A DNA stretch of 64,000 nt from Streptomyces piniterrae (lineage in GTDB: Bacteria > Actinomycetota > Actinomycetes > Streptomycetales > Streptomycetaceae): positions 124,001 to 188,000 of the forward strand of contig NZ_SUMB01000002.1 of the NCBI RefSeq assembly GCF_005048155.1. Direction: 5' to 3'. Under the pieces are notes generated by a model. That model ran no database searches, was not told the origin of the DNA, and was given only the letters and a program-made list of their open reading frames with translations. Positions 23,592 through 31,379 of the stretch are shown here, one piece after another. Every line of letters starts with the position of its first letter. The first letter of the stretch is position 1. The translations under genes and the position numbers were made by a program.

Positions 23592-24577
23592 GCGGTTTCT
23601 CCCTCCCTTTCGTGAAAGGCCGACACCGCGGACTGGTACTCCCGCTCGTCCCCAGCCAGGAATCGCTTGACGAACACGGCCCACTCCTCCGGATCCGCCG
23701 CCGCCGTCGCATACGCCTTCTGGAACGCCTCGTCCCGCCCGTAATCCGGTTCGCAGGCGGTGAAGTGCGCACCGTTCGGCGCCGCCACGACCCCGGTCAC
23801 GAACGGCCGCTTGACGAGCATCGTCTGCGGCCCGCGCCAGGGGTCCTTGGAGCTTCGGTCGTCCGTGGAACCTCGGTCGTCCGCGGAACGTCGGGGCCCC
23901 TTGGAATTCCCCGAGCCCTTGGCATCCCCGGTGCTCTCGGTGCGCCCGGAACCCCCGTACACCAACTCCTCGCTCTCCACGATCCGTTCGCAGGACACAT
24001 ACGCGGCGTCCGCGGCCTCGCAGAACAGATCGTCGAAGTACGGATCGGGGCCCAGGTACTGGCCGTTGCCCTGCGCGTCCGCGCGATGCAGATGCACCAG
24101 CGCGGCGTCCAGACGCAGTGCGGGGACGGCGACCAGCTCCTCCCCGTCCTCGTACGGTGAAGTGACCGTCCTCAGCTGGGGGTTGACCCGCAGTACGTCG
24201 GAGCCGAGTCCGGCACGGACCGGCATGAACGGCAGCCGCTGGCCGGCCGCGGTCAGCCCCCACATGAACATGGCCTCGTCCAGTTCCGTCAGCTCGATGG
24301 TGCCGTTCTGGCGGGCGGTGCGGAAGTGCGGTTCGAGGGGAATCGAATCGAGGGTGGCGAAGGGTGCGACCAGGCGCCGGATCTTGCCCGCGGCGGCCAG
24401 CAGTCCGACATCGGGTCCGCCGTACGCGACCACCGTCAGATCGGTCAGATCGGACCGCAACAGGGCCCGTACCAGCGCCATCGGCTTACGGCGCGAACCC
24501 CAGCCGCCGATCCCGATCGTCATCCCGCTCGACAAACGCCCTATGGCCTCGTCGGCGCTCATGGTCTTGTCGCTCAA
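23588..24577 (-). CDS. ipdA: CoA-transferase-fold ring hydrolase alpha subunit, IpdA
   Basis: The 329 residues read from TTG 24577. The TTGA overlap with the echA20 stop and AAGGAG five nt upstream support this unusual start. Alpha-subunit motifs are GMTIGIGGWGSRRKPMALVR, VAYGGPDVGLLAAAGKI and ALVHLHRADAQGNGQYLGPD. It acts with IpdB. The protein is about 35-40 residues longer than mycobacterial IpdA because of an insertion at about 210-250, rich in Ser, Gly, Asp and Lys. The insertion is encoded by imperfect 18-nt repeats (CTCGGTCGTCCGTGGAAC type, 23850-23895). It lies between the E-S-E-E-L-V and P-Q-T-M-L-V-K-R-P-F blocks. Confidence 0.87.
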   Translation of the reverse strand: MSDKTMSADEAIGRLSSGMTIGIGGWGSRRKPMALVRALLRSDLTDLTVVAYGGPDVGLLAAAGKIRRLVAPFATLDSIPLEPHFRTARQNGTIELTELDEAMFMWGLTAAGQRLPFMPVRAGLGSDVLRVNPQLRTVTSPYEDGEELVAVPALRLDAALVHLHRADAQGNGQYLGPDPYFDDLFCEAADAAYVSCERIVESEELVYGGSGRTESTGDAKGSGNSKGPRRSADDRGSTDDRSSKDPWRGPQTMLVKRPFVTGVVAAPNGAHFTACEPDYGRDEAFQKAYATAAADPEEWAVFVKRFLAGDEREYQSAVSAFHEREGETA

Positions 24578-25401
24578 CTCGGCTCCTTGGACGTTGACTT
24601 GACGGACAGGGGCGAGGAGGGGGATGCGGGCCGATCCGCGGAGACGAAGGCATCGCGATGTCGGTCGGCGACACCGCTGAGATTGGCTTCGAAAGTGAAG
24701 CCCTGCTCGAAGCGGTAGCTGCGGCGTACGTCGACGGGATCGATGCCGTTGATCGCGGCCTTGGCCAGCCGGATCAAGTACCCGTCCTTCGCGGCGATTT
24801 CCCCGGCCAGGGACAGTGCCGTGTCGAGCAGCTTCTCGCGCGGCACCACCTCCCACACGGAACCGTGCTGGTGGAGCTCGCGGGCGGTGGCGGTGCGCGA
24901 GGTGTAGTAGAGCGTGCGGACGAGATGGGGCGGTACGAGCCGGGCAAGATGAGTGGCCGCGCCGAGTGCGCCGCGGTCCAGTTCGGGCAGCCCGAACGTC
25001 GCGTCGTCGCTCGCCACGATCGCGTCCGCATTGCCGACCAGCCCGATTCCGCCGCCCAGGCAGAAGCCCTGCACCGCCGCGACGACCGGGACCTCGCATT
25101 CGTAGACCGCGGCGAACGCCTCGTAGCAGCCCCGGTTGGCGCCGATCAGCGCGGAGTGCCCCTCGGTCCGCTGTATCTCCTTGATGTCCACGCCGGCGTT
25201 GAAACCGCGCCCGGCGGCCGCGAGTACCACGCAGTGGTTTTCGGGATCCCGGCCGGCCGCGCGTACCGCCTCGGCGAGGTCGTACCAACCCTGTACGGGC
25301 AGGGCGTTGACCGGGGGGAAGTCGACGGTGACGAGGGCGATGCGGCCGGGGGTGCCGCTCGCGCCGGGGGGTGGGGCGGGGTGAGAGGTGGAGACACCCA
25401 T
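24574..25401 (-). CDS. echA20: Crotonase-family ring hydrolase, EchA20
   Basis: The 275-residue enzyme is a crotonase fold with oxyanion-hole segments AAAGRGFNAGVDIKEI and GFCLGGGIGLVGNADAIVAS. Other blocks are FGLPELDRGALGAATHL and the late motif KDGYLIRLAKAAINGIDP. In the KstR2 regulon EchA20 hydrolyses ring D of the bicyclic intermediate HIEC-CoA. It is first gene of the four-gene operon and divergent from the SDR at 25506 across the second KstR2-like box. There is no ribosome site before ATG 25401, and a TAGCTG element 14 nt upstream allows a leaderless message. The C-terminal 30 residues are Ser/Pro/Lys-rich and variable. Confidence 0.85.
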   Translation of the reverse strand: MGVSTSHPAPPPGASGTPGRIALVTVDFPPVNALPVQGWYDLAEAVRAAGRDPENHCVVLAAAGRGFNAGVDIKEIQRTEGHSALIGANRGCYEAFAAVYECEVPVVAAVQGFCLGGGIGLVGNADAIVASDDATFGLPELDRGALGAATHLARLVPPHLVRTLYYTSRTATARELHQHGSVWEVVPREKLLDTALSLAGEIAAKDGYLIRLAKAAINGIDPVDVRRSYRFEQGFTFEANLSGVADRHRDAFVSADRPASPSSPLSVKSTSKEPS

Positions 25402-25437
25402 GGGTAGATCAGCTACCTTTCCCTTGCGTCCCGATCC

Positions 25438-25451
25438 ACCAAACGTTTGTT
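25438..25451. promoter_or_regulatory. KstR2-like operator 2
   Basis: ACCAAACGTTTGTT (reverse complement AACAAACGTTTGGT) lies in the divergent echA20 / SDR gap. The core CAAACGTTTG is a perfect 10-bp palindrome, and the 14-mer matches operator 1 at 12 positions. A -10-like TAGGTG follows immediately on the + strand (25452 onward). Confidence 0.75.
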
Positions 25452-25505
25452 AGGTGCTGTCGAGTGAGAAGGTAGCAGCGCGCGGAGCGCTGCGGGAGGT
25501 GTCGC

Positions 25506-26516
25506 ATGGCGCTCACCATCGATCTGTCCGGCCGCGTCGCGGTCGTCACGGGCGGTACGCGCGGCGTCGGCGCGGGGATCACCAGGGCACTGCTGAGCGC
25601 CGGCGCGCAGGTCATCGCATGCGCGCGCCGGCCTCCGGACCGCCCGCTGGAGGCGGCGGGGCGGGCGGCACGGTACGTGGCACTGGACCTGCGCGACGCG
25701 GACGCGGTCTGCGCCTGCTTCCGGCGGATACGGGCCGAGCACGGGCGCCTTGACATCCTCGTCAACAACGCGGGCGGCACCCCATACCGCCTGCTCGCCG
25801 ACTCCACTCCACAACAGGCGGCCAGAGCAGTGGAGTTGAACCTGATCACCCCGCTCACCGCATCCCTGGCGGCCCGTGAGGTGATGGCGGGTCAGGATTC
25901 CGGCGGATCGATCGTCATGATCGGCAGCGTCAGCGGGACCCGTCCCTCGCCCGGCACCGCCGCCTACGGCGCGGCCAAGGCGGGACTGGACAACCTCGCC
26001 CGCTCCATGGCCGTCGAATGGGCCCCGAAGATCCGCGTCAACACCCTGACGCTCGGCATGGTCCGCACGGAGCTGTCCCACCTCCACTACGGAGACGAGG
26101 ACGGTATCGCCGCCGTCGGCGACACCATCCCGCTCGGCCGGCTGGCCGCACCCGCCGAGGTCGGGGAGGCGTGCGCCTTCCTCGCCTCCGATCTGGCGGG
26201 GTATGTGAGCGGCGCGAGCCTGCTGGTGCATGGGGGTGGGGAGCGTCCGGCGTTTCTTGACGCTTCGACGGCCGGTGGGGGGAGCGGTGGGGTGGGTGGT
26301 ACGTCGGCTGGTGCGGCGGGCGGCGCCGGCAGGGGGGCTCAGGGCGGCGACTGCGCCGACCGCGCCAACCGCGTGGCCGATGCCGCCACAGCCGATGGAA
26401 CTGCCGATGCCGCCGAAGTCCCTGGTCCTGCTGATCCTGCCGATGCCGCCGCGACCGCCCGGACCGGCGTCGGCGCGCGCGTCGCCCACACTGCAACTAC
26501 CAGCAGGGAGAGCTGA
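25506..26516 (+). CDS. Short-chain dehydrogenase of the KstR2 regulon (Rv3549c-like)
   Basis: The 336-residue product comprises an SDR domain of about 255 residues plus an 80-residue tail. Visible are GGTRGVGAGI (cofactor), LDILVNNAG, Ser in MIGSVSGTRPS, YxxxK in AYGAAKAGL, and the end VSGASLLVHGGGERP. The remaining tail is Gly/Ala/Thr/Asp-rich (SGGVGGTSAGAAGGAG, then repeated A-D-A-A) and looks like an extension through repetitive DNA. GGGAGG precedes the ATG. One nt separates its stop from the next SDR, mirroring adjacent Rv3548c-Rv3549c in M. tuberculosis. The substrate is probably a hydroxyacyl-CoA of the C/D-ring pathway. Confidence 0.78.
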   Translation: MALTIDLSGRVAVVTGGTRGVGAGITRALLSAGAQVIACARRPPDRPLEAAGRAARYVALDLRDADAVCACFRRIRAEHGRLDILVNNAGGTPYRLLADSTPQQAARAVELNLITPLTASLAAREVMAGQDSGGSIVMIGSVSGTRPSPGTAAYGAAKAGLDNLARSMAVEWAPKIRVNTLTLGMVRTELSHLHYGDEDGIAAVGDTIPLGRLAAPAEVGEACAFLASDLAGYVSGASLLVHGGGERPAFLDASTAGGGSGGVGGTSAGAAGGAGRGAQGGDCADRANRVADAATADGTADAAEVPGPADPADAAATARTGVGARVAHTATTSRES

Positions 26517-26517
26517 G

Positions 26518-27492
26518 ATGACCGTAACCGGAATCTGTGACGGACGGGTCGTCATCGTCACCGGCGCGGGCCGCGGCCTGGGCCGTGCGCACGCCCTCGC
26601 CTTCGCCGCCGAGGGTGCCCGGGTGGTGGTGAACGACCTCGGCGTGGGGCTGGACGGCGCGCAGGGTGATGGTGGTGTGGACGTTACGGATGGCACGAGG
26701 GGCGACGGGGGCTCGGGCGGTGATCGCGGCCCCGCGGAGGCCGTCGTCGAGGAGATCCGTGCCGCGGGCGGCGAAGCCATCGCGCACGGCGGCGACATCG
26801 CCACGCCGCAGGGTGCCGCCTCCCTCATCGCCACCGCCCTGGGCATGTACGGGCGCCTGGACACGCTCGTCAACAACGCGGGCTTTCTGCGCGACCGGAT
26901 GCTCGTCAACCTGGAAGAGGACGAGTGGGACGCGGTGCTACGGGTCCACCTCAAGGGCCACTTCCTGCCCCTCAAGCACGCCGCGGCGCACTGGCGCGCG
27001 GAGACGAAGGCGGGCCGTAGGCCACAGGCCCGCGTCATCAACACCAGTTCGGGGGCAGGGCTGTTGGGCAGTGTGGGGCAAGGCAACTACTCCGCTGCCA
27101 AGGCCGGAATCCTCGGCCTGACGCTGGTCGCCGCGGCCGAGATGGGACGTTACGGCGTCCAGGTCAACGCCATCGCGCCGGCCGCGCGTACCCGAATGAC
27201 CGAGCAGACCTTCGCCGAGACGATGGCGGCCCCGTCGGGCGCGGGGGAATTCGACGCGATGGCTCCCGAGAACGTTTCGCCGCTGGTGGTGTGGCTGGGC
27301 TCCGCCGCCTCAGAGGGCGTCACGGGCCGGGTATTCGAGGCGGAGGCCGGCCGGATCACCGTCATGGAGGGCTGGCGTCCGGGCCCGAGCCTCGACAAGG
27401 GTGCCCGCTGGACCCCGGTGGAGGCCGGTGACACGGCTCGCCTACTGCTCTCCAACGCCGAGACGCCGCAGGTGGTTTATGGGGCGGGGTGA
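26518..27492 (+). CDS. Short-chain dehydrogenase of the KstR2 regulon (Rv3548c / MFE-2-like)
   Basis: The 324 residues read from ATG 26518, one nt after the previous stop. GAGRGLGRAHALAFAAEGARVVVNDLG is the hallmark of MFE-2-type (R)-hydroxyacyl-CoA dehydrogenases. It continues with LDTLVNNAGFLRD, Ser in NTSSGAGLLGS, YxxxK in NYSAAKAGI and VNAIAPAARTRMTE. A Gly/Asp-rich insertion (DGAQGDGGVDVTDGTRGDGG, about 44-67) follows the D-L-G motif. Many homologues have only a short D-x-G-G loop there. It would supply a beta-oxidation step on ring-derived CoA esters. Confidence 0.8.
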   Translation: MTVTGICDGRVVIVTGAGRGLGRAHALAFAAEGARVVVNDLGVGLDGAQGDGGVDVTDGTRGDGGSGGDRGPAEAVVEEIRAAGGEAIAHGGDIATPQGAASLIATALGMYGRLDTLVNNAGFLRDRMLVNLEEDEWDAVLRVHLKGHFLPLKHAAAHWRAETKAGRRPQARVINTSSGAGLLGSVGQGNYSAAKAGILGLTLVAAAEMGRYGVQVNAIAPAARTRMTEQTFAETMAAPSGAGEFDAMAPENVSPLVVWLGSAASEGVTGRVFEAEAGRITVMEGWRPGPSLDKGARWTPVEAGDTARLLLSNAETPQVVYGAG

Positions 27493-27555
27493 GGTGGGGG
27501 AGGGCGAGGTGGCGACGCCAACTCCTCCCGCAATGCCCCCTCGTTGCGGTGCCCG

Positions 27556-28284
27556 CTACACCTCCGGGGCTAGCAGCCGGGCCGCCATCCTCATCAGCTC
27601 GGCATCCGTGTCGTCGGATCGCTCCGAGGCGATGCCGGACCGGAACAGCGCGGCGCCTTCGACCAGCATCACGAACGTCTCCGCGCGCGCCTGGCAGACA
27701 CGATCCGACAGTCCGGGGTCGTGCCTGCGGAGGAATGCGGCGACCTGCGCGGTGTAGTCGCGGTAGAAGGCCCGTACGGCGTCGGCGATCGCGTCGTCCC
27801 GGGCGGCCAGCGCCCAGATCTCGGCGAACAGGCGGGTCAGCTCGGGCTCGTCCTGTTCGGCCAGGATGCCGCGGACGAGCTGTGCGGGCTCGCCGTCCAG
27901 CGGTGCGCCCTCCGGGCTGCCGGTCAGCTCGGCCAGGCGGTGCAGCGAGCGTTCGAGCGCCCGGTTCAGTACCGCGCCGATCAGATCCGCGCGGGCCGGG
28001 AAGTAGTACTGGAGATGGCCGAGGCGTACGTCTGCCGCCGCGGCGACCGCCCTCATCGAAAGCTGTGTATGGCCGTCGGCGATGAGGATCCGCTCGGCGG
28101 CGTCGAGCAGCGCGCGACGCCGGTCGCTGCCCTTGGGGGTGGGGGGTGGGGCTGCGGTGCGGCGTCCGCCCATGTTGGGATCCGGGGCCGGGCTGGGGTC
28201 CGGGGCTGGGCTGGAGTCGGGGGCCGGGCTGGGCTCCGAGGGGGCGTGCCGCCCGCGCTTGGCTCGCGTCTCATCCGCCCTCAC
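27556..28284 (-). CDS. TetR-family transcriptional regulator
   Basis: The 242-residue product starts at ATG 28284, overlapping the stop of the upstream gene (ATGA). An N-terminal low-complexity segment with three PAPD(P/S)S repeats (about 20-36) precedes the HTH: RRRALLDAAERILIADGHTQ, then LSMRAVAAAADVRLGHLQYYF and ARADLIGAVL. The C-terminal domain is of usual length. It is co-transcribed with the saccharopine-dehydrogenase-like gene and probably regulates that operon through the 16-bp palindrome at 29437-29452. Ligand unknown. Confidence 0.88.
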   Translation of the reverse strand: MRADETRAKRGRHAPSEPSPAPDSSPAPDPSPAPDPNMGGRRTAAPPPTPKGSDRRRALLDAAERILIADGHTQLSMRAVAAAADVRLGHLQYYFPARADLIGAVLNRALERSLHRLAELTGSPEGAPLDGEPAQLVRGILAEQDEPELTRLFAEIWALAARDDAIADAVRAFYRDYTAQVAAFLRRHDPGLSDRVCQARAETFVMLVEGAALFRSGIASERSDDTDAELMRMAARLLAPEV

Positions 28285-29414
28285 GCCGCAGCCTCCTTCG
28301 CCTCGGTTCCGTTGTCCGCAGCGGCCACCGCCACAGCGCCTGGCCGCTGCTCGCTGATCGATACACCCATGCTTAGGAGGAACCCCGGAACGTCCCGCGG
28401 CCGTGGCGTCATCTCAGGAAAGGCGACCCCGGGGGCGGGCGGGGCACCGTCGGCACCGAGGACACGGCGCAACCCCATCAAGGCCCCGACCGCCGTCAGA
28501 TGCGCCTGCCCGAGCGGATCGGTGAGTATGGCGGCACGGCGCCCGGCCGGGCCCTCGACGTCCATCCGCACCCTGGCCACCCCGCCCTCGCCCGGCGAGT
28601 AGAGCAGCGACCGGCGTACCGGTGCCCAGCAGTCACCCCGGCCCCAACGGAAGAACCCGGTCCGTTTGACGGCGAGCAGTGCCGAGGTCGACAGCGCCGA
28701 GCCGAACCCGATACGGGTGATGGCGCTGCGTACCCCAAGGCTGATCGGCAGCGTGAACTGTTCCGGGGTGTCGATCCGGGCCACCTTCGTACGGAGGTCC
28801 CCGATCATGACCCGACCGGCGCCGCTCAGCGGCATGATGCGGCGGCTCTGCCCGTTCTCCAGCACTTCGTAGTCCAGGCCGAGGCGGTCCATGAACTCCA
28901 CCGAGTCCGCACCGGCACGATCCTTGAGGTCCCACCGGATGGCGACCTCCACGCGCTCGGCGCCGCCGAGTTCAGCAGCCAGTGCGGCCGCCATCAGGTT
29001 GGTCGTACCGCCCATCCAGCCGGAGGAGAACAGCACAGGTGCGACGGGCTTGAGCACCGACACCACGGCTACGGCCCGCTGCAGACGCGCCGTCCACCGG
29101 GTGATATCGACGTAGGGCACGCCTCCGTCGACCGCCGCGCGCAGCACACGGTCGCCGGGGTCGTTCACCACACCTACGACGGCGCGGACCGCGGCGGCGA
29201 AAGGTGCGGGGTCCGTGAGATCCCACCGCCGGACCTCGGCGCCCAACTCCGCTCCTAATGCCTCGCCCCGCGAGGACCCGCCCTCGGGCCTACGTCCTGT
29301 GAGGAGCAGCGGCCACGACGGCGCCGCCAGCCTGGCCAACTCGCTGCCTACCGTGCCATATCCCCCCACCAGTAGAACCGGACCCGCCGCGTCGAACCGG
29401 AGCTCATCAGTCAT
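28281..29414 (-). CDS. Saccharopine dehydrogenase-like NAD(P)-binding protein
   Basis: The 377 residues read from ATG 29414; an in-frame TTG at 29432 lies almost in the operator and is less likely. The N-terminal Rossmann motif is VLLVGGYGTVGSELARLAA, then LLLTGRRPEGG, VVGVVNDPGDRVLRAAVDGG and VPYVDITRW. This pattern matches saccharopine dehydrogenase and trans-acting enoyl reductase-like proteins with an unassigned substrate. SGWMGGTTNLMAAALAAELGG lies mid-protein. No ribosome site precedes the ATG and a TAGCCT lies 10-15 nt upstream, suggesting a leaderless mRNA. It heads a two-gene operon with TetR. Confidence 0.75.
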   Translation of the reverse strand: MTDELRFDAAGPVLLVGGYGTVGSELARLAAPSWPLLLTGRRPEGGSSRGEALGAELGAEVRRWDLTDPAPFAAAVRAVVGVVNDPGDRVLRAAVDGGVPYVDITRWTARLQRAVAVVSVLKPVAPVLFSSGWMGGTTNLMAAALAAELGGAERVEVAIRWDLKDRAGADSVEFMDRLGLDYEVLENGQSRRIMPLSGAGRVMIGDLRTKVARIDTPEQFTLPISLGVRSAITRIGFGSALSTSALLAVKRTGFFRWGRGDCWAPVRRSLLYSPGEGGVARVRMDVEGPAGRRAAILTDPLGQAHLTAVGALMGLRRVLGADGAPPAPGVAFPEMTPRPRDVPGFLLSMGVSISEQRPGAVAVAAADNGTEAKEAAA

Positions 29415-29436
29415 GCCGATCAGGCTAGGCAAAAAA

Positions 29437-29452
29437 TAGGTCGACTGACCTA
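29437..29452. promoter_or_regulatory. 16-bp palindrome upstream of the saccharopine dehydrogenase-like/TetR operon
   Basis: TAGGTC-GACT-GACCTA is a perfect inverted repeat with 6-bp arms, 23 bp upstream of the ATG, where it would overlap the promoter. The TetR protein encoded as second gene of the operon is the likely ligand. Confidence 0.65.
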
Positions 29453-29540
29453 GAAACCCGGAAACTGCTTGGCTCGTACCTCGCCGGTCCAGTGGGTCGC
29501 GTGCGTCCCGCGGGCCTGTCCTGTGCCTTGAGGCTCCAAG

Positions 29541-30344
29541 TCAGTCTCCGGAGACCGGGCGAGCCGTGACCACTCTCAGGCCCCGGTCCGCGAACTCGCG
29601 GCGGGTAGCCTCCTTGGCGCCGCTGTCCGTGATGAACGTGTCGAAGACATCCGCGTCACCGACCCGGGCGAAGCAGCGTTGGCCGATCTTCGAGGAATCC
29701 GCGACGATCACGGCACGCCGGGATCGCTCGGCCATCAGGCGGTTGACCCGGGCCTCCGCCTCGTCGTGCACCGTTGCCCCCATCACCGGGTCTATTCCGT
29801 TGGCTCCGATGAAAGCGGTGTCGATGGAGATCTGCTGTAGTACCAACTCGCTGAACGGGCCGACCAGTTCGAAGGACCGCGAATGTGCCACCCCGCCGGT
29901 GAGCACGATCTTGATCTGCGGTCGTACGGCCAGCTCATTGGCGATGTTGAGGGAATTGGTGACGATCGTCAGATGCGGCTGCGGGCCCGCCTCCGCGAAA
30001 TCCGGGCGAGTGGCCAGCACCCGGGCGATCGCCGTGGTGGTGGTGCCACCGCTCAGCCCGACCACGTCCCCGCGCTCGACCAGCTTCGCGGCGGCCTCGG
30101 CCACCGCCTCCTTCTCCTCGGACCGATGAGCGTGCTTGTACCGGATCGGCAGGTCGTACGCCACCGAGCTGAGCACCGCGCCGCCCCGGGTGCGGGTCAG
30201 CAGCTGCTGCTCGGCGAGGGCATCCATATCGCGCCGCATCGTCGCGGCCGAGACCTCCAGCTCGGTCGCCGCCTCCTCGACATCCACCCGGCCCCTCTCC
30301 CCGAGCAGCTCAAGCAGTGCGTTCATCCGTTCATGGCGCTTCAT
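29541..30344 (-). CDS. DeoR/GlpR-family transcriptional regulator (AgaR-like)
   Basis: The 267-residue protein has the N-terminal DeoR helix-turn-helix: RMNALLELLGERGRVDVEEA, then ELEVSAATMRRDMDALAEQ and TRGGAVL. The C-terminal sugar-phosphate-binding DeoRC domain shows VGLSGGTTTTAIARVL, IVTNSLNIANELA, VLTGGV and DTAFIGANGID. Such regulators bind phosphorylated sugars. Downstream genes for a class II aldolase, a SIS isomerase and a sugar porter on either strand suggest control of an amino-sugar or tagatose/fructose-phosphate pathway. A TAGGCT lies six nt before the ATG and no ribosome site is seen. Confidence 0.9.
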   Translation of the reverse strand: MKRHERMNALLELLGERGRVDVEEAATELEVSAATMRRDMDALAEQQLLTRTRGGAVLSSVAYDLPIRYKHAHRSEEKEAVAEAAAKLVERGDVVGLSGGTTTTAIARVLATRPDFAEAGPQPHLTIVTNSLNIANELAVRPQIKIVLTGGVAHSRSFELVGPFSELVLQQISIDTAFIGANGIDPVMGATVHDEAEARVNRLMAERSRRAVIVADSSKIGQRCFARVGDADVFDTFITDSGAKEATRREFADRGLRVVTARPVSGD

Positions 30345-30560
30345 GACGCGAGCCTAATTCGTTCCAGCTGGCCAGGGTGAGGCCAGGTGCCGGCTGCTGC
30401 TGCCACGGGCCGCCTCGACCACGGCGGCTGTCTCCGTGCCTTCCCTGGCCTCGGGGGCGGAGCCCCGCTCGTCGCTGACCGGCGGATCGTCGCCGGTGCC
30501 GGCGTATCTCAACGCGTCCTCCTTGCCAGTGCTGAGTGGTGAGCCGGGTGGCGTTGTGCC

Positions 30561-30586
30561 TGGTGTGTGGTGTGTGGTGTGTGGTG
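30561..30586. repeat. 7-nt microsatellite
   Basis: TGGTGTG is repeated three times plus a partial TGGTG, in the 266-nt stretch between the DeoR gene and the frameshifted gene. I see no supported gene in the rest of that stretch (30345-30610). Confidence 0.85.
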
Positions 30587-30610
30587 ACTGATGACGGCTG
30601 CCTGGCGTGG

Positions 30611-31313
30611 TCACTTGTTGTACGGGGTGAGGCACTGTCTCAGGGCCGCACGCTGTCCGTCCGAGAGATGCTCGCCCGCGGGCGACCGGCGCGGGCTGTG
30701 CTCTCCGTCGCAGATCCAGCTGCCTTCCCCTGCATCGAACCACCACGGCTCGCTTCCCCACATGGGGTGCCCCTTCAAGAGGCTGCGGGCCAGCGGCTCA
30801 CAAGGCTCCGGAGCGTGCTGGGCCTTGAGTGCGGTTGTCACGGCACCAAATGGCTTCAGTGGGAATGTCCGTGTCGCCGAGGGCGGGCAGTAGCAGAAGC
30901 AGCCGCGCGTGCGGGTCGGTGACCCCGGTTTTCCCGGGTGGGCAGTCGAGCAAGGCGGCCAGTTCGGGCCAGCACAGGCCGGGGCCGATCCGGTCCTGGT
31001 CGTCGCTGCTCAGGACCACGTCATGTGGCCAGTCAGGGTGGGTGAGGAAATAGTCCGTGCTGCTGTGGTCCTCTCCGTTGTTGTAGTGGACGACGACGCT
31101 GTGACCGCCCGCCAGCGGGACGTGGAACACCGGCCAGGCGGAAGTGTCGTGGAGTCGGTCCAATGCGGCGCCGGCGTCCGCGGCGTCGACGCCGAAGGAC
31201 TCCACCGGCAGTCCTTCGTACAGATTCGCCAGGTGCGCGGCCCAGAAGCCGGTCTGTGCCATCAGCGGCAGACCGTCGACGACGGGAGAAGAGGCATACC
31301 AATGCCGTGCCAT
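30611..31313 (-). pseudogene. Hypothetical protein gene broken by a frameshift near 30845
   Basis: The first part (31313 to about 30855) reads MARHWYASSPVVDGLPLMAQ and ends ALGDTDIPTEAIW before an abnormal tail and stop at 30798. A shift of one base around 30840-30860 continues into another open frame. That frame reads PFGAVTTALKAQHAPEPCEP, then GHPMWGSEPWWFDAGE, stopping at 30611. Both parts have good codon bias and together would make about 230 residues, so one ancestral gene is inferred. I do not recognise the family. It lies downstream of the aldolase gene on the same strand. Sequencing error is an alternative to real inactivation. Confidence 0.6.
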
Positions 31314-31379
31314 GACCATGCCTCGATTGTCGCCGTGGCCATGCCTCGCTTCGTCGGGGCCGCTGATTCCGGCCGTCGA

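Noticed and set aside
22771..25288. Very long minus-strand frames (728, 498 and 566 residues) spanning ipdC/ipdB/ipdA
   Set aside because: They are read-through of the true genes into other frames upstream. The family alignments and xTGA overlaps set the real boundaries.
30354..30761. 135-residue minus-strand open frame after the DeoR gene
   Set aside because: It overlaps the second half of the frameshifted gene in another frame, is Thr/Pro/His-rich across a microsatellite, and has no start signal.
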